A stretch of DNA of 64,000 bases from an uncultured Bacteroides sp. GTDB lineage: Bacteria > Bacteroidota > Bacteroidia > Bacteroidales > Bacteroidaceae. Below the pieces are notes generated by a model. The model was not told where the DNA came from, searched no databases, and worked only from the letters and a program-made list of their open reading frames with translations. Shown piece by piece: positions 17,698-26,052 of the stretch. The translations under genes and the position numbers were made by a program. Within the stretch, counting starts at the first letter, position 1; the number at the start of each line of letters is the position of its first letter. The stretch spans positions 434,001 through 498,000 of the forward strand of contig NZ_OY787468.1 of the NCBI RefSeq assembly GCF_963678845.1, read 5' to 3'.

Positions 17698-18695
17698 TGG
17701 ATTTATCAATTTGTATACCCGTTTACAATGTAGAACCTTACCTGAAAAGATGTTTAGATTCATTGTTTTTTCAGAATCTAAAAGGAACGTTCGAAGTAAT
17801 TTGTGTTGATGATGCATCAACAGATAATAGTTTGTCTATTTTGAAAAATTATCAGTTGAAGGAACCAAGACTTAAGATTATTGAATTAGCAGAGAGAAAA
17901 AAACTATCAGTAGTCCGTTCTGTTGGAATTCATGCAGCGTTAGGACGCTATGTTATGTTAGTTGATTCTGACGATTGGTTGCAGCAAGGTTCTCTTGACT
18001 CTCTTTTGCAGAAATGTATAGAGATAGATGCTGATATTGTTGTTTATGATTATGTAGTTCAGGATAGTTCTGGAAATAAAGTTGCTCATAAACCTTTTGG
18101 AAATGAGGGATTTGTTTCAGGAAATAAGAGCAGTGTCCAGAAAATATTTAATGGAGGATCTTTCTGCAAAATAGCGAAGCGTAATTTACTAAGCAACTTG
18201 CTTTTTAATGATACTAGTATAAACTGGGGAGAAGACTTTCTTTACAATACTGAAATACTATTGAAAGCAGAAACTATTTATTTGTTTCCCTTCGCTTTTT
18301 ATGTTTACTGCACAAACCATAGTTCTATTACATTTAGTATAAAGAAGAATGAAAATGAGATGCTGGAAGACCGGATTACTTCGGTAGACGCTACAGTTGC
18401 TATCCTTGGTAAGTATTCGGCGTCTGATAAGCTTAAACTCTCTTTATTGAATTACCATATATATAAGTTTCTTGTGCTTTTGCTCAGAGTTGACTGCAAA
18501 AATTGTGAAATAAATGATAAGGTGGAACTATTAACCGATTGCATGAGAAAGCTTCCATTGATGACTGAGTATAAGTATAAAATGCTTTGCTTTTGTGTTA
18601 AATATCCCCTTTATACATTGACCTATATGGGATTATTTTTTGATTTTAGACTGTCCTTTGATGTGTTTTATAAAAAGTATTTAAAGAATGAGTGA
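17694..18695 (+). CDS. Family 2 glycosyltransferase
   Basis: A 333-residue GT-A fold enzyme. The nucleotide-sugar site is clear: SICIPVYNVEPYLKRCLDS at the N-terminus, ICVDDASTDNS (about residues 37-47) and the DxD-type LVDSDDWL (about 89-96). The C-terminal part is variable, as usual for acceptor binding. It adds one sugar during surface-polysaccharide assembly. It overlaps the flippase before it and the GT4 gene after it by a few bases. Confidence 0.9.
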   Translation: MMDLSICIPVYNVEPYLKRCLDSLFFQNLKGTFEVICVDDASTDNSLSILKNYQLKEPRLKIIELAERKKLSVVRSVGIHAALGRYVMLVDSDDWLQQGSLDSLLQKCIEIDADIVVYDYVVQDSSGNKVAHKPFGNEGFVSGNKSSVQKIFNGGSFCKIAKRNLLSNLLFNDTSINWGEDFLYNTEILLKAETIYLFPFAFYVYCTNHSSITFSIKKNENEMLEDRITSVDATVAILGKYSASDKLKLSLLNYHIYKFLVLLLRVDCKNCEINDKVELLTDCMRKLPLMTEYKYKMLCFCVKYPLYTLTYMGLFFDFRLSFDVFYKKYLKNE

Positions 18696-19863
18696 CCTAC
18701 CTAAAAAAATAAGAATATTACAGCTCCCTTCATGGTACCTGCCCGAAGGAGGTCAATTCTGTAGAAATCAGTCTTTATTTTTAAAAGAGAGAGGCATTGA
18801 AGTTCATATTCTGGCTAATGTGGCATTGTCCTGGAAGAAGTATAAACTAAAAGCACTGACAGCTCCATGGAAATCATTTGAATCTCTGGAAGACGGGGTA
18901 CTGACTTATCGATATTATTATCGTAGACTGCCTAAACAGAATAAAGGAAACCTGGTGGGTTGGTGTAATCGAACGGTTAAATTGTTCGATGAATACGTTG
19001 AAAAATACGGTAAACCCGATTTAATTCATGTGCATAGTAGTATGTGGGGAGGTTACGCAGCTTATTTGATTAAGGAAAAATACAATATACCTTATGTGAT
19101 CACAGAGCATCGGGGTATTTTTGGTATGCGTTCTTCCTTTGCCAGGGATTGTTTTATACCAATGTACAATCTGTTTTTACAGAAAGGATTCTCAAATGCC
19201 TCCTATATTATACCTGTTTCCGAGCAATTAATTCCTAAGATTAAAGAATTTCTTACTGTGGATGTTCCTATAAAAACGATATCCAACATACTGGATACGT
19301 CTTTCTTTCATTATTTGCCTCGAGAACCGAAAGAGAACTTTACTTTTGTTACCGTGAACGGGTATTATGAAGTAAAAGGGTATGATATTCTTCTTCCGGC
19401 ATTTGATTTACTTTGTGATAAAGTAAAGAATATATGCCTGAGAATGGTAGGAGAAAACTTTGAGCAGAAAGCTTTTCAGGAGATTTTATCACGGTGCAGG
19501 AATAAAGATAAAATTACTTTTACAGGATTTTTGGGCCCGGATGACGTACTAAAAGAGCTGGGAAATGCCGATGCATTTGTTATGTCTAGTAGGGTAGAAG
19601 CTCAGCCTGTTACTATCCTTGAGGCTATTAGCACAGGACTTCCAGTTGTTTGCACAGAAGTAGTTCCTGAATCAGTTGTGTCTTATAATGAAGGTTACCG
19701 CATACCGGTGGAAGATGTGCAGGCTTTGGCTGAAGGTATGATGGAAATGATGATTAACCGTGATAGGTTTGATACAAAAAAGATATCAGTCCATGCTGAT
19801 TCTGTTGCCGGGCCTCAAGCGGTGGTTGATAGTCTTATTTCTGTTTATAAGAGTATACTGTAA
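18688..19863 (+). CDS. Family 4 (GT-B) glycosyltransferase
   Basis: A 391-residue GT-B fold enzyme. The N-terminal domain has HVHSSMWGGYAAYL and EHRG. The C-terminal nucleotide-sugar domain carries GFLGPDDVLKELGNADAFVMSS (about residues 280-300) and the retaining-enzyme EX7E-like stretch EAQPVTILEAISTGLPVV (Glu-rich, about 306-325). It overlaps the GT2 gene by 8 bases and closes the polysaccharide cluster. A gap of 26 bases separates it from the convergent FemAB-like genes. Confidence 0.9.
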   Translation: MSDLPKKIRILQLPSWYLPEGGQFCRNQSLFLKERGIEVHILANVALSWKKYKLKALTAPWKSFESLEDGVLTYRYYYRRLPKQNKGNLVGWCNRTVKLFDEYVEKYGKPDLIHVHSSMWGGYAAYLIKEKYNIPYVITEHRGIFGMRSSFARDCFIPMYNLFLQKGFSNASYIIPVSEQLIPKIKEFLTVDVPIKTISNILDTSFFHYLPREPKENFTFVTVNGYYEVKGYDILLPAFDLLCDKVKNICLRMVGENFEQKAFQEILSRCRNKDKITFTGFLGPDDVLKELGNADAFVMSSRVEAQPVTILEAISTGLPVVCTEVVPESVVSYNEGYRIPVEDVQALAEGMMEMMINRDRFDTKKISVHADSVAGPQAVVDSLISVYKSIL

Positions 19864-19889
19864 CTCTGTTGTTAATTGTTCTGTTATTC

Positions 19890-20870
19890 TTAAACTTCCA
19901 TCCTCTTAAACAGATATTTTTTGACGAGATACATCAATGGACGCAAATAAGATTTACGATACAATGACCATTCTCCACAATAAGTTACATGTTCTCCTTT
20001 TACACCTTCTTTAAATAGAAATACTCCTTCTGTGGAATGTGTAGATGGTAACAGCTTTTCCATGTCAAAGGTTTCTGTTCCCAGTTGTGAAAGCCAGGCA
20101 AAGACCCTATCATACATAAAGAAAGTTGCTCCTGTTTCTAAGGCGTCACTGTTTTTGCATGCATAAAGCAGACCTCCATGTTTTTGTACAAGATGAATTA
20201 TGATAGCTGCGATCCATTCTCCCTTTTCATTTGTAACAGCAAATAACTTAAATTCTCCGGATGCCAGCAATCTGTTAATCTGACTAACATTTAGTTGGTG
20301 GCTAATTTTCTTATCTTTTCTTAGTTCCTGATATAAGGAAACAAAACGTTCCACATCTTCATGGGTGGGAGAAGATACTGGCAAGAAAGATAGCTGTTTG
20401 TTAAGGCTCTTTTTTATATTTCTTTTCCAGTTGCTATTATATTGAATGGGCTTTGTAAGATCAATCCATTTCGATAAATGCATTGAAAAGAGGCCTACTG
20501 GTCTAAGTAAGCCAGCTTGGCGGATGCCAATCTCATATATTGGATTATATCTCAATAAAGAGTTTACTTCTACAATATCATATCCAAGTTTCAGTATTGC
20601 TTTGTAAAATGATGTTATGAGTTTACTGTTGTATTCTTTGTAGCGTAAGCATTCTCCTTCAATCAAAAGCATTTTTAAGCCAGCTTTTCGTTTTATATGT
20701 GCGAAACAGGCTATACAAGGTTGCTCTGCTCTGTCTGCCAGAAAAATGACTCTTCCCGGACGTTCACATTCATTAAAATCATACCAGCCTTGTGTTTGTG
20801 TGAATGGTACATACTCAAAACCTTGTGTGCATTGGAAAAACTCTTTTTTATTATTTAATAGTGTCATCAT
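19890..20870 (-). CDS. FemAB-like / GNAT acyltransferase-fold protein
   Basis: A 326-residue protein with the double-GNAT layout of the FemAB/BioF2-like acetyltransferase family. The second half has WIAAIIIHLVQKHGGLLYACKNSDALETGATFFMYDRVFAWL and FDMEKLLPSTHSTEGVFLFKEGVKGE, the usual C-terminal core. Such proteins add aminoacyl or acyl groups to peptidoglycan or exopolysaccharide precursors. The substrate here is unknown. It follows a second FemAB-like gene by 6 bases on the same strand, next to the glycosyltransferases, so a role in modifying the same glycan is plausible. Confidence 0.75.
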   Translation of the reverse strand: MMTLLNNKKEFFQCTQGFEYVPFTQTQGWYDFNECERPGRVIFLADRAEQPCIACFAHIKRKAGLKMLLIEGECLRYKEYNSKLITSFYKAILKLGYDIVEVNSLLRYNPIYEIGIRQAGLLRPVGLFSMHLSKWIDLTKPIQYNSNWKRNIKKSLNKQLSFLPVSSPTHEDVERFVSLYQELRKDKKISHQLNVSQINRLLASGEFKLFAVTNEKGEWIAAIIIHLVQKHGGLLYACKNSDALETGATFFMYDRVFAWLSQLGTETFDMEKLLPSTHSTEGVFLFKEGVKGEHVTYCGEWSLYRKSYLRPLMYLVKKYLFKRMEV

Positions 20871-20876
20871 GCATTT

Positions 20877-21842
20877 TTACTTTCTTGATTTAAGTTTGAT
20901 TTTCAGTGTAAACAATACATTAAAGAGCATAGAATTGCATTTTGATATCTCAAAATAAGGCTTTTGAATAGTTCCAAATTGTCTGAAGGAATTTTCTACT
21001 CCTTCAATCATACTTCCCTCAAAATCGAAAGCCTTAGTCTTACCTTTCAAATATTTAATGGCTTCCCATATTATTAGGGAAGAAGCACCAGATGAAGCAT
21101 GTTTTGGATCTCTGGAACAAATAAGATTGTAGGCTGACATATTATCCCACAACACAAATAAACAAGCATGTATTTCGCCTTTGTCATCTTTAATAGCAAA
21201 TAGCTGCCCCGCATTATTATTCTGAGTAGCCTTGTAAATGCGCAGAAAGAGCTCGTAAGAATAACTAATCTCCTCGCCACCTTCTTTCAGCGATTGCTTA
21301 TGATGACTGTAGAATTCGTCAGGTCTCATATCAAGAGACAGATGCAGCTTATCTTCACACTTTTTTATTTGTTTTTGCTTGGCATGGCTAAACCGGCTGA
21401 AAACCTTTTCCGGATTACCGATGCTGCTTATTACATACGTGTATCGTGTGGTTTCTTTGTATCCTCGCCAGTAAAACGGGAGCCAGTTGGTAATACTCAG
21501 GTGGAAACATTGCTGATAGAATGAAAGCTTTAAATTATCCAACTGTCCAATCAGTGCATTGAATACCTTCTTCTCGTGAGATAAACGTTCATTGTCTGTG
21601 GCAGCAGGTTTATGTTTAATCCATATTCCATTATATTGCGTCAACTGAGGCTGAAGTACACAGCGAAAGCCTAGCTTTTTTCTCAGATGATAGGGCAGTG
21701 CTCCAACAATTTCCCCCTTTTCATCGGCCAAAAGAACATCCCATTCATCAAAACATACAGCGTCCATCCACCAGTCCTGGCAGAAAAGAGGAATTGTGTT
21801 TTCCTCTTTGCATAGCTCCCTGTATTGTTCCTTGGCAGTCAT
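20877..21842 (-). CDS. FemAB-like / GNAT acyltransferase-fold protein
   Basis: A 321-residue relative of the downstream gene, with the FemAB/BioF2-like signature AFDFEGSMIEGVENSFRQFGTIQKPYFEI (about residues 266-294) and an N-terminal Trp-rich segment FCQDWWMDAVCFDEWDVLL. This DFEGSM box is typical of Bacteroidota GNAT-fold proteins near polysaccharide genes. It is transcribed with the M20 hydrolase upstream (5-base gap) and the second FemAB gene downstream (6-base gap). The role is inferred from context only. Confidence 0.78.
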   Translation of the reverse strand: MTAKEQYRELCKEENTIPLFCQDWWMDAVCFDEWDVLLADEKGEIVGALPYHLRKKLGFRCVLQPQLTQYNGIWIKHKPAATDNERLSHEKKVFNALIGQLDNLKLSFYQQCFHLSITNWLPFYWRGYKETTRYTYVISSIGNPEKVFSRFSHAKQKQIKKCEDKLHLSLDMRPDEFYSHHKQSLKEGGEEISYSYELFLRIYKATQNNNAGQLFAIKDDKGEIHACLFVLWDNMSAYNLICSRDPKHASSGASSLIIWEAIKYLKGKTKAFDFEGSMIEGVENSFRQFGTIQKPYFEISKCNSMLFNVLFTLKIKLKSRK

Positions 21843-21847
21843 GTTCT

Positions 21848-22909
21848 TTATATTTTGAGTCCGTCGAGCAGTTTCAGGTAAAGTTCAATGGCTTCCTCTA
21901 TTTCACTGACCATGATATATTCGTCGGCAGTATGTGAACGCGATGATTTTCCCGGACCCATCTTTACGCTTGGGAAAGGCATCAGTGCCTGATCTGAAAG
22001 AGTAGGAGATCCGAAAGGATTTCTTCCCATTTTAACGGCACGTTTAATGAAAGGATGATCCTCAGCTATTCGCGATGAATTCAGACGGAAGGAGCGGGCT
22101 TTCACCTCACTTTTTATGTTCTTCTTAATGACAGCAAAGATCTCTTCGTTAGAATAAAGCTCGTTGCTGCGAATATCCACCACAAAAGAACATCTGTCGG
22201 GAATCACATTGTGCTGCGTTCCGGCATTAATCTGAGTAACACTCATCTTTACAGGGCCCAGCATAGGCGATTCTTTCTCAAACTTAAAGTCCTTGAACCA
22301 ATTGATATCATCCAAAGCCCTGTAGATGGCATTTACTCCCTCGTTGCGGGCTGCATGTCCGGCTTTACCAATACTGGTAACATCAAGTACCATTAATCCC
22401 TTCTCGGCAATTGCAGGCTGCATTTCGGTAGGTTCGCCAACAATACCCAACGTAATGGGCGGAAGTTCGGAGAGCACACTCTCTATTCCCCCCTTTCCGG
22501 AAACCTCCTCTTCGCAGGAAGCCAGAAAAATCAGGTTGTAACTTTGCTCCGTTTTAGACAATTCCTGGTACACCTGAAACAGCGTAACCAGACTTGCCCC
22601 TGCGTCATTGCTACCCAATCCGTATAGTTTTCCGTTCTCTTCAGTCGGTGAAAAGGGATCTTTTCGCCATCCGTTCACCGGCTTCACCGTATCAATGTGC
22701 GAGTTCAGTAAAATGGTAGGCTTCTTCAAATCGAACATCGGAGCCACACAAATAACATTATTCCCTTTTCTCCGTGTCTCAATGCCGATGGATTCTATGT
22801 AATTCTGAAGATAATCAGCGGCTGCTTCCTCTTCTCTGCTGAAAGAAGAGATACTTATCAGTGATTTTAGCAAGCCCACTGCTTCAGATAAAAGATAATC
22901 TGTATTCAT
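21848..22909 (-). CDS. M20-family metallohydrolase (ArgE/DapE/ACY1 type)
   Basis: A 353-residue zinc amidohydrolase of the ArgE/DapE group. Metal-site landmarks are NSHIDTVKPVNGW, GSNDAGASLV and SCEEEVSGKGG. The dimerisation domain begins near VGEPTEMQPAIAEKGL. In Bacteroides close relatives are annotated as acetylornithine deacetylase-like and act in the succinylated arginine pathway. That assignment is plausible here but not proven. I prefer the ATG at 22907-22909 (MNTDYLL) over one 24 bases upstream, because it fits the family N-terminus. It heads a three-gene minus-strand run with the FemAB-like genes. Confidence 0.85.
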   Translation of the reverse strand: MNTDYLLSEAVGLLKSLISISSFSREEEAAADYLQNYIESIGIETRRKGNNVICVAPMFDLKKPTILLNSHIDTVKPVNGWRKDPFSPTEENGKLYGLGSNDAGASLVTLFQVYQELSKTEQSYNLIFLASCEEEVSGKGGIESVLSELPPITLGIVGEPTEMQPAIAEKGLMVLDVTSIGKAGHAARNEGVNAIYRALDDINWFKDFKFEKESPMLGPVKMSVTQINAGTQHNVIPDRCSFVVDIRSNELYSNEEIFAVIKKNIKSEVKARSFRLNSSRIAEDHPFIKRAVKMGRNPFGSPTLSDQALMPFPSVKMGPGKSSRSHTADEYIMVSEIEEAIELYLKLLDGLKI

Positions 22910-23047
22910 TAATTTTAGCTTTTTGAAACACAAATATACGTATAATTAATTATTTGTATGAATGTTTTCGTCAGTTTAAGATTCTCAAAGCATAAATTAG
23001 TATCCCATTGACCGTAGATTAGCAAAAACAAAAGGTTGTCTTTTTCC

Positions 23048-23107
23048 AAACATGTACATGTTTGAATCCAATCTTGTACATCTTTAGAAGCAAACATGTA
23101 CATGTTT
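23048..23107. repeat. Array of three TGTACA palindromes at exact 22-bp period
   Basis: TGTACA occurs at 23053, 23075 and 23097. The outer two are identical perfect 16-bp palindromes, AAACATGTACATGTTT, at 23048-23063 and 23092-23107. The middle copy is degenerate. It lies about 140-200 bases upstream of the M20 gene start. It shares core and period with the array at 7728-7806 but has different arms. Confidence 0.8.
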
Positions 23108-23252
23108 TTTGTAACTACTCCTTTATAAATGGTTAGTTTTCCCTTTTATATTCATTAATCAGATTGCGGCTTGTAGCTAATCTCTTCTAGAGTCCATTAA
23201 AATTCATTTTGTAGTTTTTTATAATGTTGATTATCAATGTAATATGTTTTAT

Positions 23253-23393
23253 GGTGGTGTAGATGGTGTACATAAATCGTTCTTTTTTCGTTCTGGAAAA
23301 TATTTTTTTTAAAATTCCGCAATTTGCAGAATTCTCAAAAAAATATTTCTGGAAACCGAAAAAACTCTTTTTTAGTACACCATGTGCACCACT
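23253..23393. repeat. Long imperfect hairpin element, copy 1
   Basis: About 141 bp folds end to end around a centre near 23323. The outer arms carry tandem 9-mers (GGTGGTGTA then GATGGTGTA) answered on the right by GTACACCATGTGCACCAC. The core is AATTCCGCAATTTGCAGA flanked by TTCTGGAAA sequences. No open frame fits. It shares core and layout with the element at 26053-26183. The family is unrecognised. Confidence 0.75.
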
Positions 23394-23499
23394 GTAGGGT
23401 TTGCCTCGTTTAGTAAGATGTTGATTAATAGATATATATGTTTTTGTAGGTGGCAGATCCTATGTTTGCAATAAATATGCTGAAGTGAAAAAATAAGAA

Positions 23500-23568
23500 G
23501 CATAAGCTAAGAGTATTTTTTATATTTGAGGTACCAAACTTAAACATTCAAATATTCAAAGCTTATGC
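23500..23568 (+). promoter_or_regulatory. Two-tier hairpin sequestering the IS110 transposase start codon
   Basis: An outer perfect 9-bp repeat, GCATAAGCT at 23500-23508 and AGCTTATGC at 23560-23568, encloses an inner 8-bp repeat, ATATTTGA at 23522-23529 and TCAAATAT at 23548-23555. The right outer arm contains the ATG at 23565. In a read-through transcript the start would be paired. It may also be part of the IS110 bridge-RNA-encoding end. Confidence 0.7.
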
Positions 23569-24644
23569 GTACACAAAGTAACAAAGTAAATTTCAATGGA
23601 GAAAATATTTATGTTGGAATTGATGTTCATCTAAAGAGTTGGGCAGTGACAATCTACACAGAACATTTGCATCATAAGACTTTTAGTCAGCCACCGGTTC
23701 CCATATTATTATGGAAATATCTGGATGAAAATTTTCCTGGTGGTAATTACTATTCTGCTTATGAAGCCGGATTCTGTGGATTTCATATTCACTTTGAACT
23801 GGAAAAGTTGAATATAAAAAATATAGTAGTCAATCCCGCTGACATACCGACCAGTCAAAAGGAACATGTGCATAAGAATGATTCTTGCGATAGCAAGAAA
23901 ATAGCCCGTTCTCTGAGAGCTAAAGAACTCACCGGAATACATATTCCATTGATTGAGACCTTAGAAAATCGTTCTTTAGTTCGTTCTCGAGAAATCTTGG
24001 TCAAGGATCTGGTTCGTTTCAAACAGCGAATAAAGTCTTTTCTTTATTTTTATGGGATAGCCTATCCTCCTGAATTTGAAAAGTCATCTTGTCATTGGTC
24101 AAAACGCTTTCTTAAATGGTTAAAAGAAATATCCCTAAATACGCAAAATGGAAATGAAGCATTATCCCTATTAATAAGAGAAGTAGAACAACAGCGCCTT
24201 CTTTTATTAGAAGTGAATAAGAAAATTCATAGCTTGGCTATTTCTGATAAATATATTAAAGAGATGGAATTAATAAGAAGTGTCCCCGGAATAGGCTTGA
24301 TTACAGGACTTACTTTTCTATTGGAAATAGAAAATATAGAGCGTTTTTCTAACACGGACAAGCTAGCCTGTTTTGTAGGAATAATACCGACTTGTCATTC
24401 GAGTGGAGAAACTAGTAATAATGGAGAAATGACCTTTAGAGGGCAAATCCATTTAAAGAAAGGTCTGATTGAAAGTGCTTGGGTTGCTTCAAGAATAGAT
24501 CCAGCTCTAACACATAGCTTTATTAAGCTTTGCAAAAGAATGGAACCCAATAAGGCAATCATACGAATTGCGAGAAAGTTGTTAAACAGAATATATTATA
24601 CTCTAAAAAAGGAACATAAATACGAATATGGAATGGTTAAATAA
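23565..24644 (+). CDS. IS110-family transposase (DEDD)
   Basis: A 359-residue recombinase. The N-terminal RuvC-like DEDD domain begins VGIDVHLKSWAVTIYTE (Asp20), with AYEAGFCG and a later DSCDSKKIARSLRA. The C-terminal Tnp20 domain has IRSVPGIGLITGLTFLLEIENIERFSNTDKLACFVGI and the conserved Ser region HSSGETSN. IS110 enzymes act with a structured bridge RNA encoded in a non-coding end (established knowledge). The frame is intact. Its TAA stop lies inside the target duplication of the IS982-family element, so the nested insertion did not cut the protein. Confidence 0.93.
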   Translation: MRTQSNKVNFNGENIYVGIDVHLKSWAVTIYTEHLHHKTFSQPPVPILLWKYLDENFPGGNYYSAYEAGFCGFHIHFELEKLNIKNIVVNPADIPTSQKEHVHKNDSCDSKKIARSLRAKELTGIHIPLIETLENRSLVRSREILVKDLVRFKQRIKSFLYFYGIAYPPEFEKSSCHWSKRFLKWLKEISLNTQNGNEALSLLIREVEQQRLLLLEVNKKIHSLAISDKYIKEMELIRSVPGIGLITGLTFLLEIENIERFSNTDKLACFVGIIPTCHSSGETSNNGEMTFRGQIHLKKGLIESAWVASRIDPALTHSFIKLCKRMEPNKAIIRIARKLLNRIYYTLKKEHKYEYGMVK

Positions 24645-24646
24645 TA
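24638..24646. repeat. Left target-site duplication (9 bp) of the IS982-family element
   Basis: TAAATAATA directly abuts the left terminal repeat and is repeated at 25624-25632. It includes the IS110 transposase stop codon. Confidence 0.85.
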
Positions 24647-24703
24647 ACCCGTAGTGCATTTGGATAAAAAGAAAAGAAGTTGCTCATTATCAAATAAATG
24701 ACT

Positions 24704-24734
24704 ATATTTAATTGTCTACCAAACGATTAAATAT
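24704..24734 (+). promoter_or_regulatory. Inverted repeat immediately before the IS982 transposase ATG
   Basis: ATATTTAAT at 24704-24712 pairs perfectly with ATTAAATAT at 24726-24734, and the ATG follows directly at 24735. It could block ribosome access or bind the transposase. Confidence 0.6.
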
Positions 24735-25610
24735 ATGATCAACTTCAATGCAAATTACGGAAAAATATTAGAGATATTGCAACAAATAGAGTCTAAAATG
24801 AATTTTCTTAATCAGATTCGTAAACCCAGGTTATCAGATATCGAATTGATTGCTATTGATTTAACCTCAGAATATATGGGTATTGACTCTGAATATCAAC
24901 TATTCAGGATTCTCCCTGATAAATTGAGTTTAAGGATTGAACGAAGCGTTTATAATAGAAGAAGACGTAAATTATTTTATTTCAAAGAACAGTTGCGTAA
25001 ACGAATAGTTTTTCAGATTAGTTCGAGCAGGGATTATTTCATAGTAGATAGTATGCCTTTAGAAGTTTGTAAATTAAGTCGCAGTAGACGAGGTGGCATT
25101 TGTAGGGAAACTTTTGAAACCTCACCTGATAAAGGTTATTGTGCAACACAACGGATGTATTACTATGGTTATAAACTGCATGCAATATGTACTATTGATG
25201 GGGTTTTCTCGGATTTCGACTTAACAAAAGCATCCGTACATGATATTCATTATCTCGAAGATTTTAAGCAGAATCATTATGACTGTACTATTCTGGGAGA
25301 TAAAGGATATTTGAGTGTTAATTATCAGTTGGATCTATTTGAAGAAAACAACATTAAACTAGAAGTTCCCATGAGAAATAATCAGCATGGGTATGCTAAG
25401 CAATATATTGTTTTTAGAAAAGCCAGAAAAAGAATTGAAACGTTATTCTCTCAGTTATGTGATCAGTTTATGATTCGTCGGAATTACGCTAAGTCTTTCA
25501 ATGGATTTAAAACTAGAATTCATTCGAAAATTATGGCTCTAACTCTTATTCAGCTAATTAATAAATTAAATAATAGAAATATTAATAACATCAAAACATG
25601 TATTGCCTAA
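24735..25610 (+). CDS. IS982-family transposase (DDE)
   Basis: A 291-residue DDE transposase. Acidic landmarks are DYFIVDSMPLEVCK (first Asp), ILGDKGYLS (second Asp) and RKRIETLFSQLCDQF (Glu). The N-terminal SDIELIAIDLTSEYMGIDSEYQLFRIL and RSVYNRRRRKLF are typical of IS982. The length is normal for the family and there is no frameshift. It fills the element between its terminal repeats, and the stop codon lies 1-2 bases inside the right terminal repeat. Confidence 0.93.
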   Translation: MINFNANYGKILEILQQIESKMNFLNQIRKPRLSDIELIAIDLTSEYMGIDSEYQLFRILPDKLSLRIERSVYNRRRRKLFYFKEQLRKRIVFQISSSRDYFIVDSMPLEVCKLSRSRRGGICRETFETSPDKGYCATQRMYYYGYKLHAICTIDGVFSDFDLTKASVHDIHYLEDFKQNHYDCTILGDKGYLSVNYQLDLFEENNIKLEVPMRNNQHGYAKQYIVFRKARKRIETLFSQLCDQFMIRRNYAKSFNGFKTRIHSKIMALTLIQLINKLNNRNINNIKTCIA

Positions 25611-25623
25611 ATGCACTACGGGT

Positions 25624-25632
25624 TAAATAATA
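25624..25632. repeat. Right target-site duplication (9 bp) of the IS982-family element
   Basis: TAAATAATA directly follows the right terminal repeat and matches 24638-24646. Confidence 0.85.
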
Positions 25633-25858
25633 ATACCCATATAAAATCTGTATAAAGAGTGACCGCTAGCCACTTCTTGCAGCTTTGCCTGCTTTGGCAG
25701 ATTGCGGCCTCTTTCCTATTGAACTGAAAAGGATTATGTAGAAACTGAAAGAATCAGTTAGAACTACTTATAGAAGGTTGTTTTATATAGGAATTTACTA
25801 ATTATTATTGAGACTAGAGAAACATGTATAATAGGTTTTTCTAGCCATATAGCGATAT

Positions 25859-25984
25859 CTGTAACATAAAAAGAGGGGAAAATCATACAGACTGTCCCCT
25901 CAAAATGATGTTACAGCGTAACGCAGGAAGTTTATTGCTGGCAAGTTGCTCCTCAGCAGAGCTTGTTTCCTTTTCAACTTCCTG
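25859..25984 (+). ncRNA. Structured RNA candidate: two tandem multi-tier hairpins
   Basis: The first hairpin pairs CTGTAACAT (25859-25867) with ATGTTACAG (25908-25916) and inside it GAGGGG (25873-25878) with CCCCTC (25896-25901). The second pairs CAGGAAGTT (25924-25932) with AACTTCCTG (25976-25984) and encloses CAAG-T-TGCT-CCTC-AGCA-GAG-CTTG. No coding frame fits. It lies about 230 bases past the nested insertion, so it could be a bridge RNA or other right-end part of the IS110 element, or an unrelated small RNA. Expression is not shown. The strand is assumed. Confidence 0.45.
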
Positions 25985-26052
25985 ATTACAAAGCTAATAA
26001 AAAGTATAATAAATATTAATAATACTCTTATAATTTGGATTACAACATAGAA

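Larger units (their letters stand above)
24647..25623 (+). mobile_element. IS982-family insertion sequence, complete
   Basis: The 977-bp element has perfect 15-bp terminal inverted repeats, ACCCGTAGTGCATTT at 24647-24661 and its complement at 25609-25623. It is flanked by a 9-bp duplication TAAATAATA and contains one intact transposase. ACCC ends and this size fit IS982. The identical ends and duplication suggest recent insertion. Confidence 0.93.
23500..25632 (+). mobile_element. IS110-family element, interrupted by an IS982-family element
   Basis: The extent given is a minimum: from the leader hairpin to the duplicated target bases beyond the nested element. IS110 members lack terminal inverted repeats, so the real ends cannot be read from sequence. 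The left non-coding end should lie between about 23394 and 23564. The right end lies past 25632, possibly in the structured stretch after it. Confidence 0.5.
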
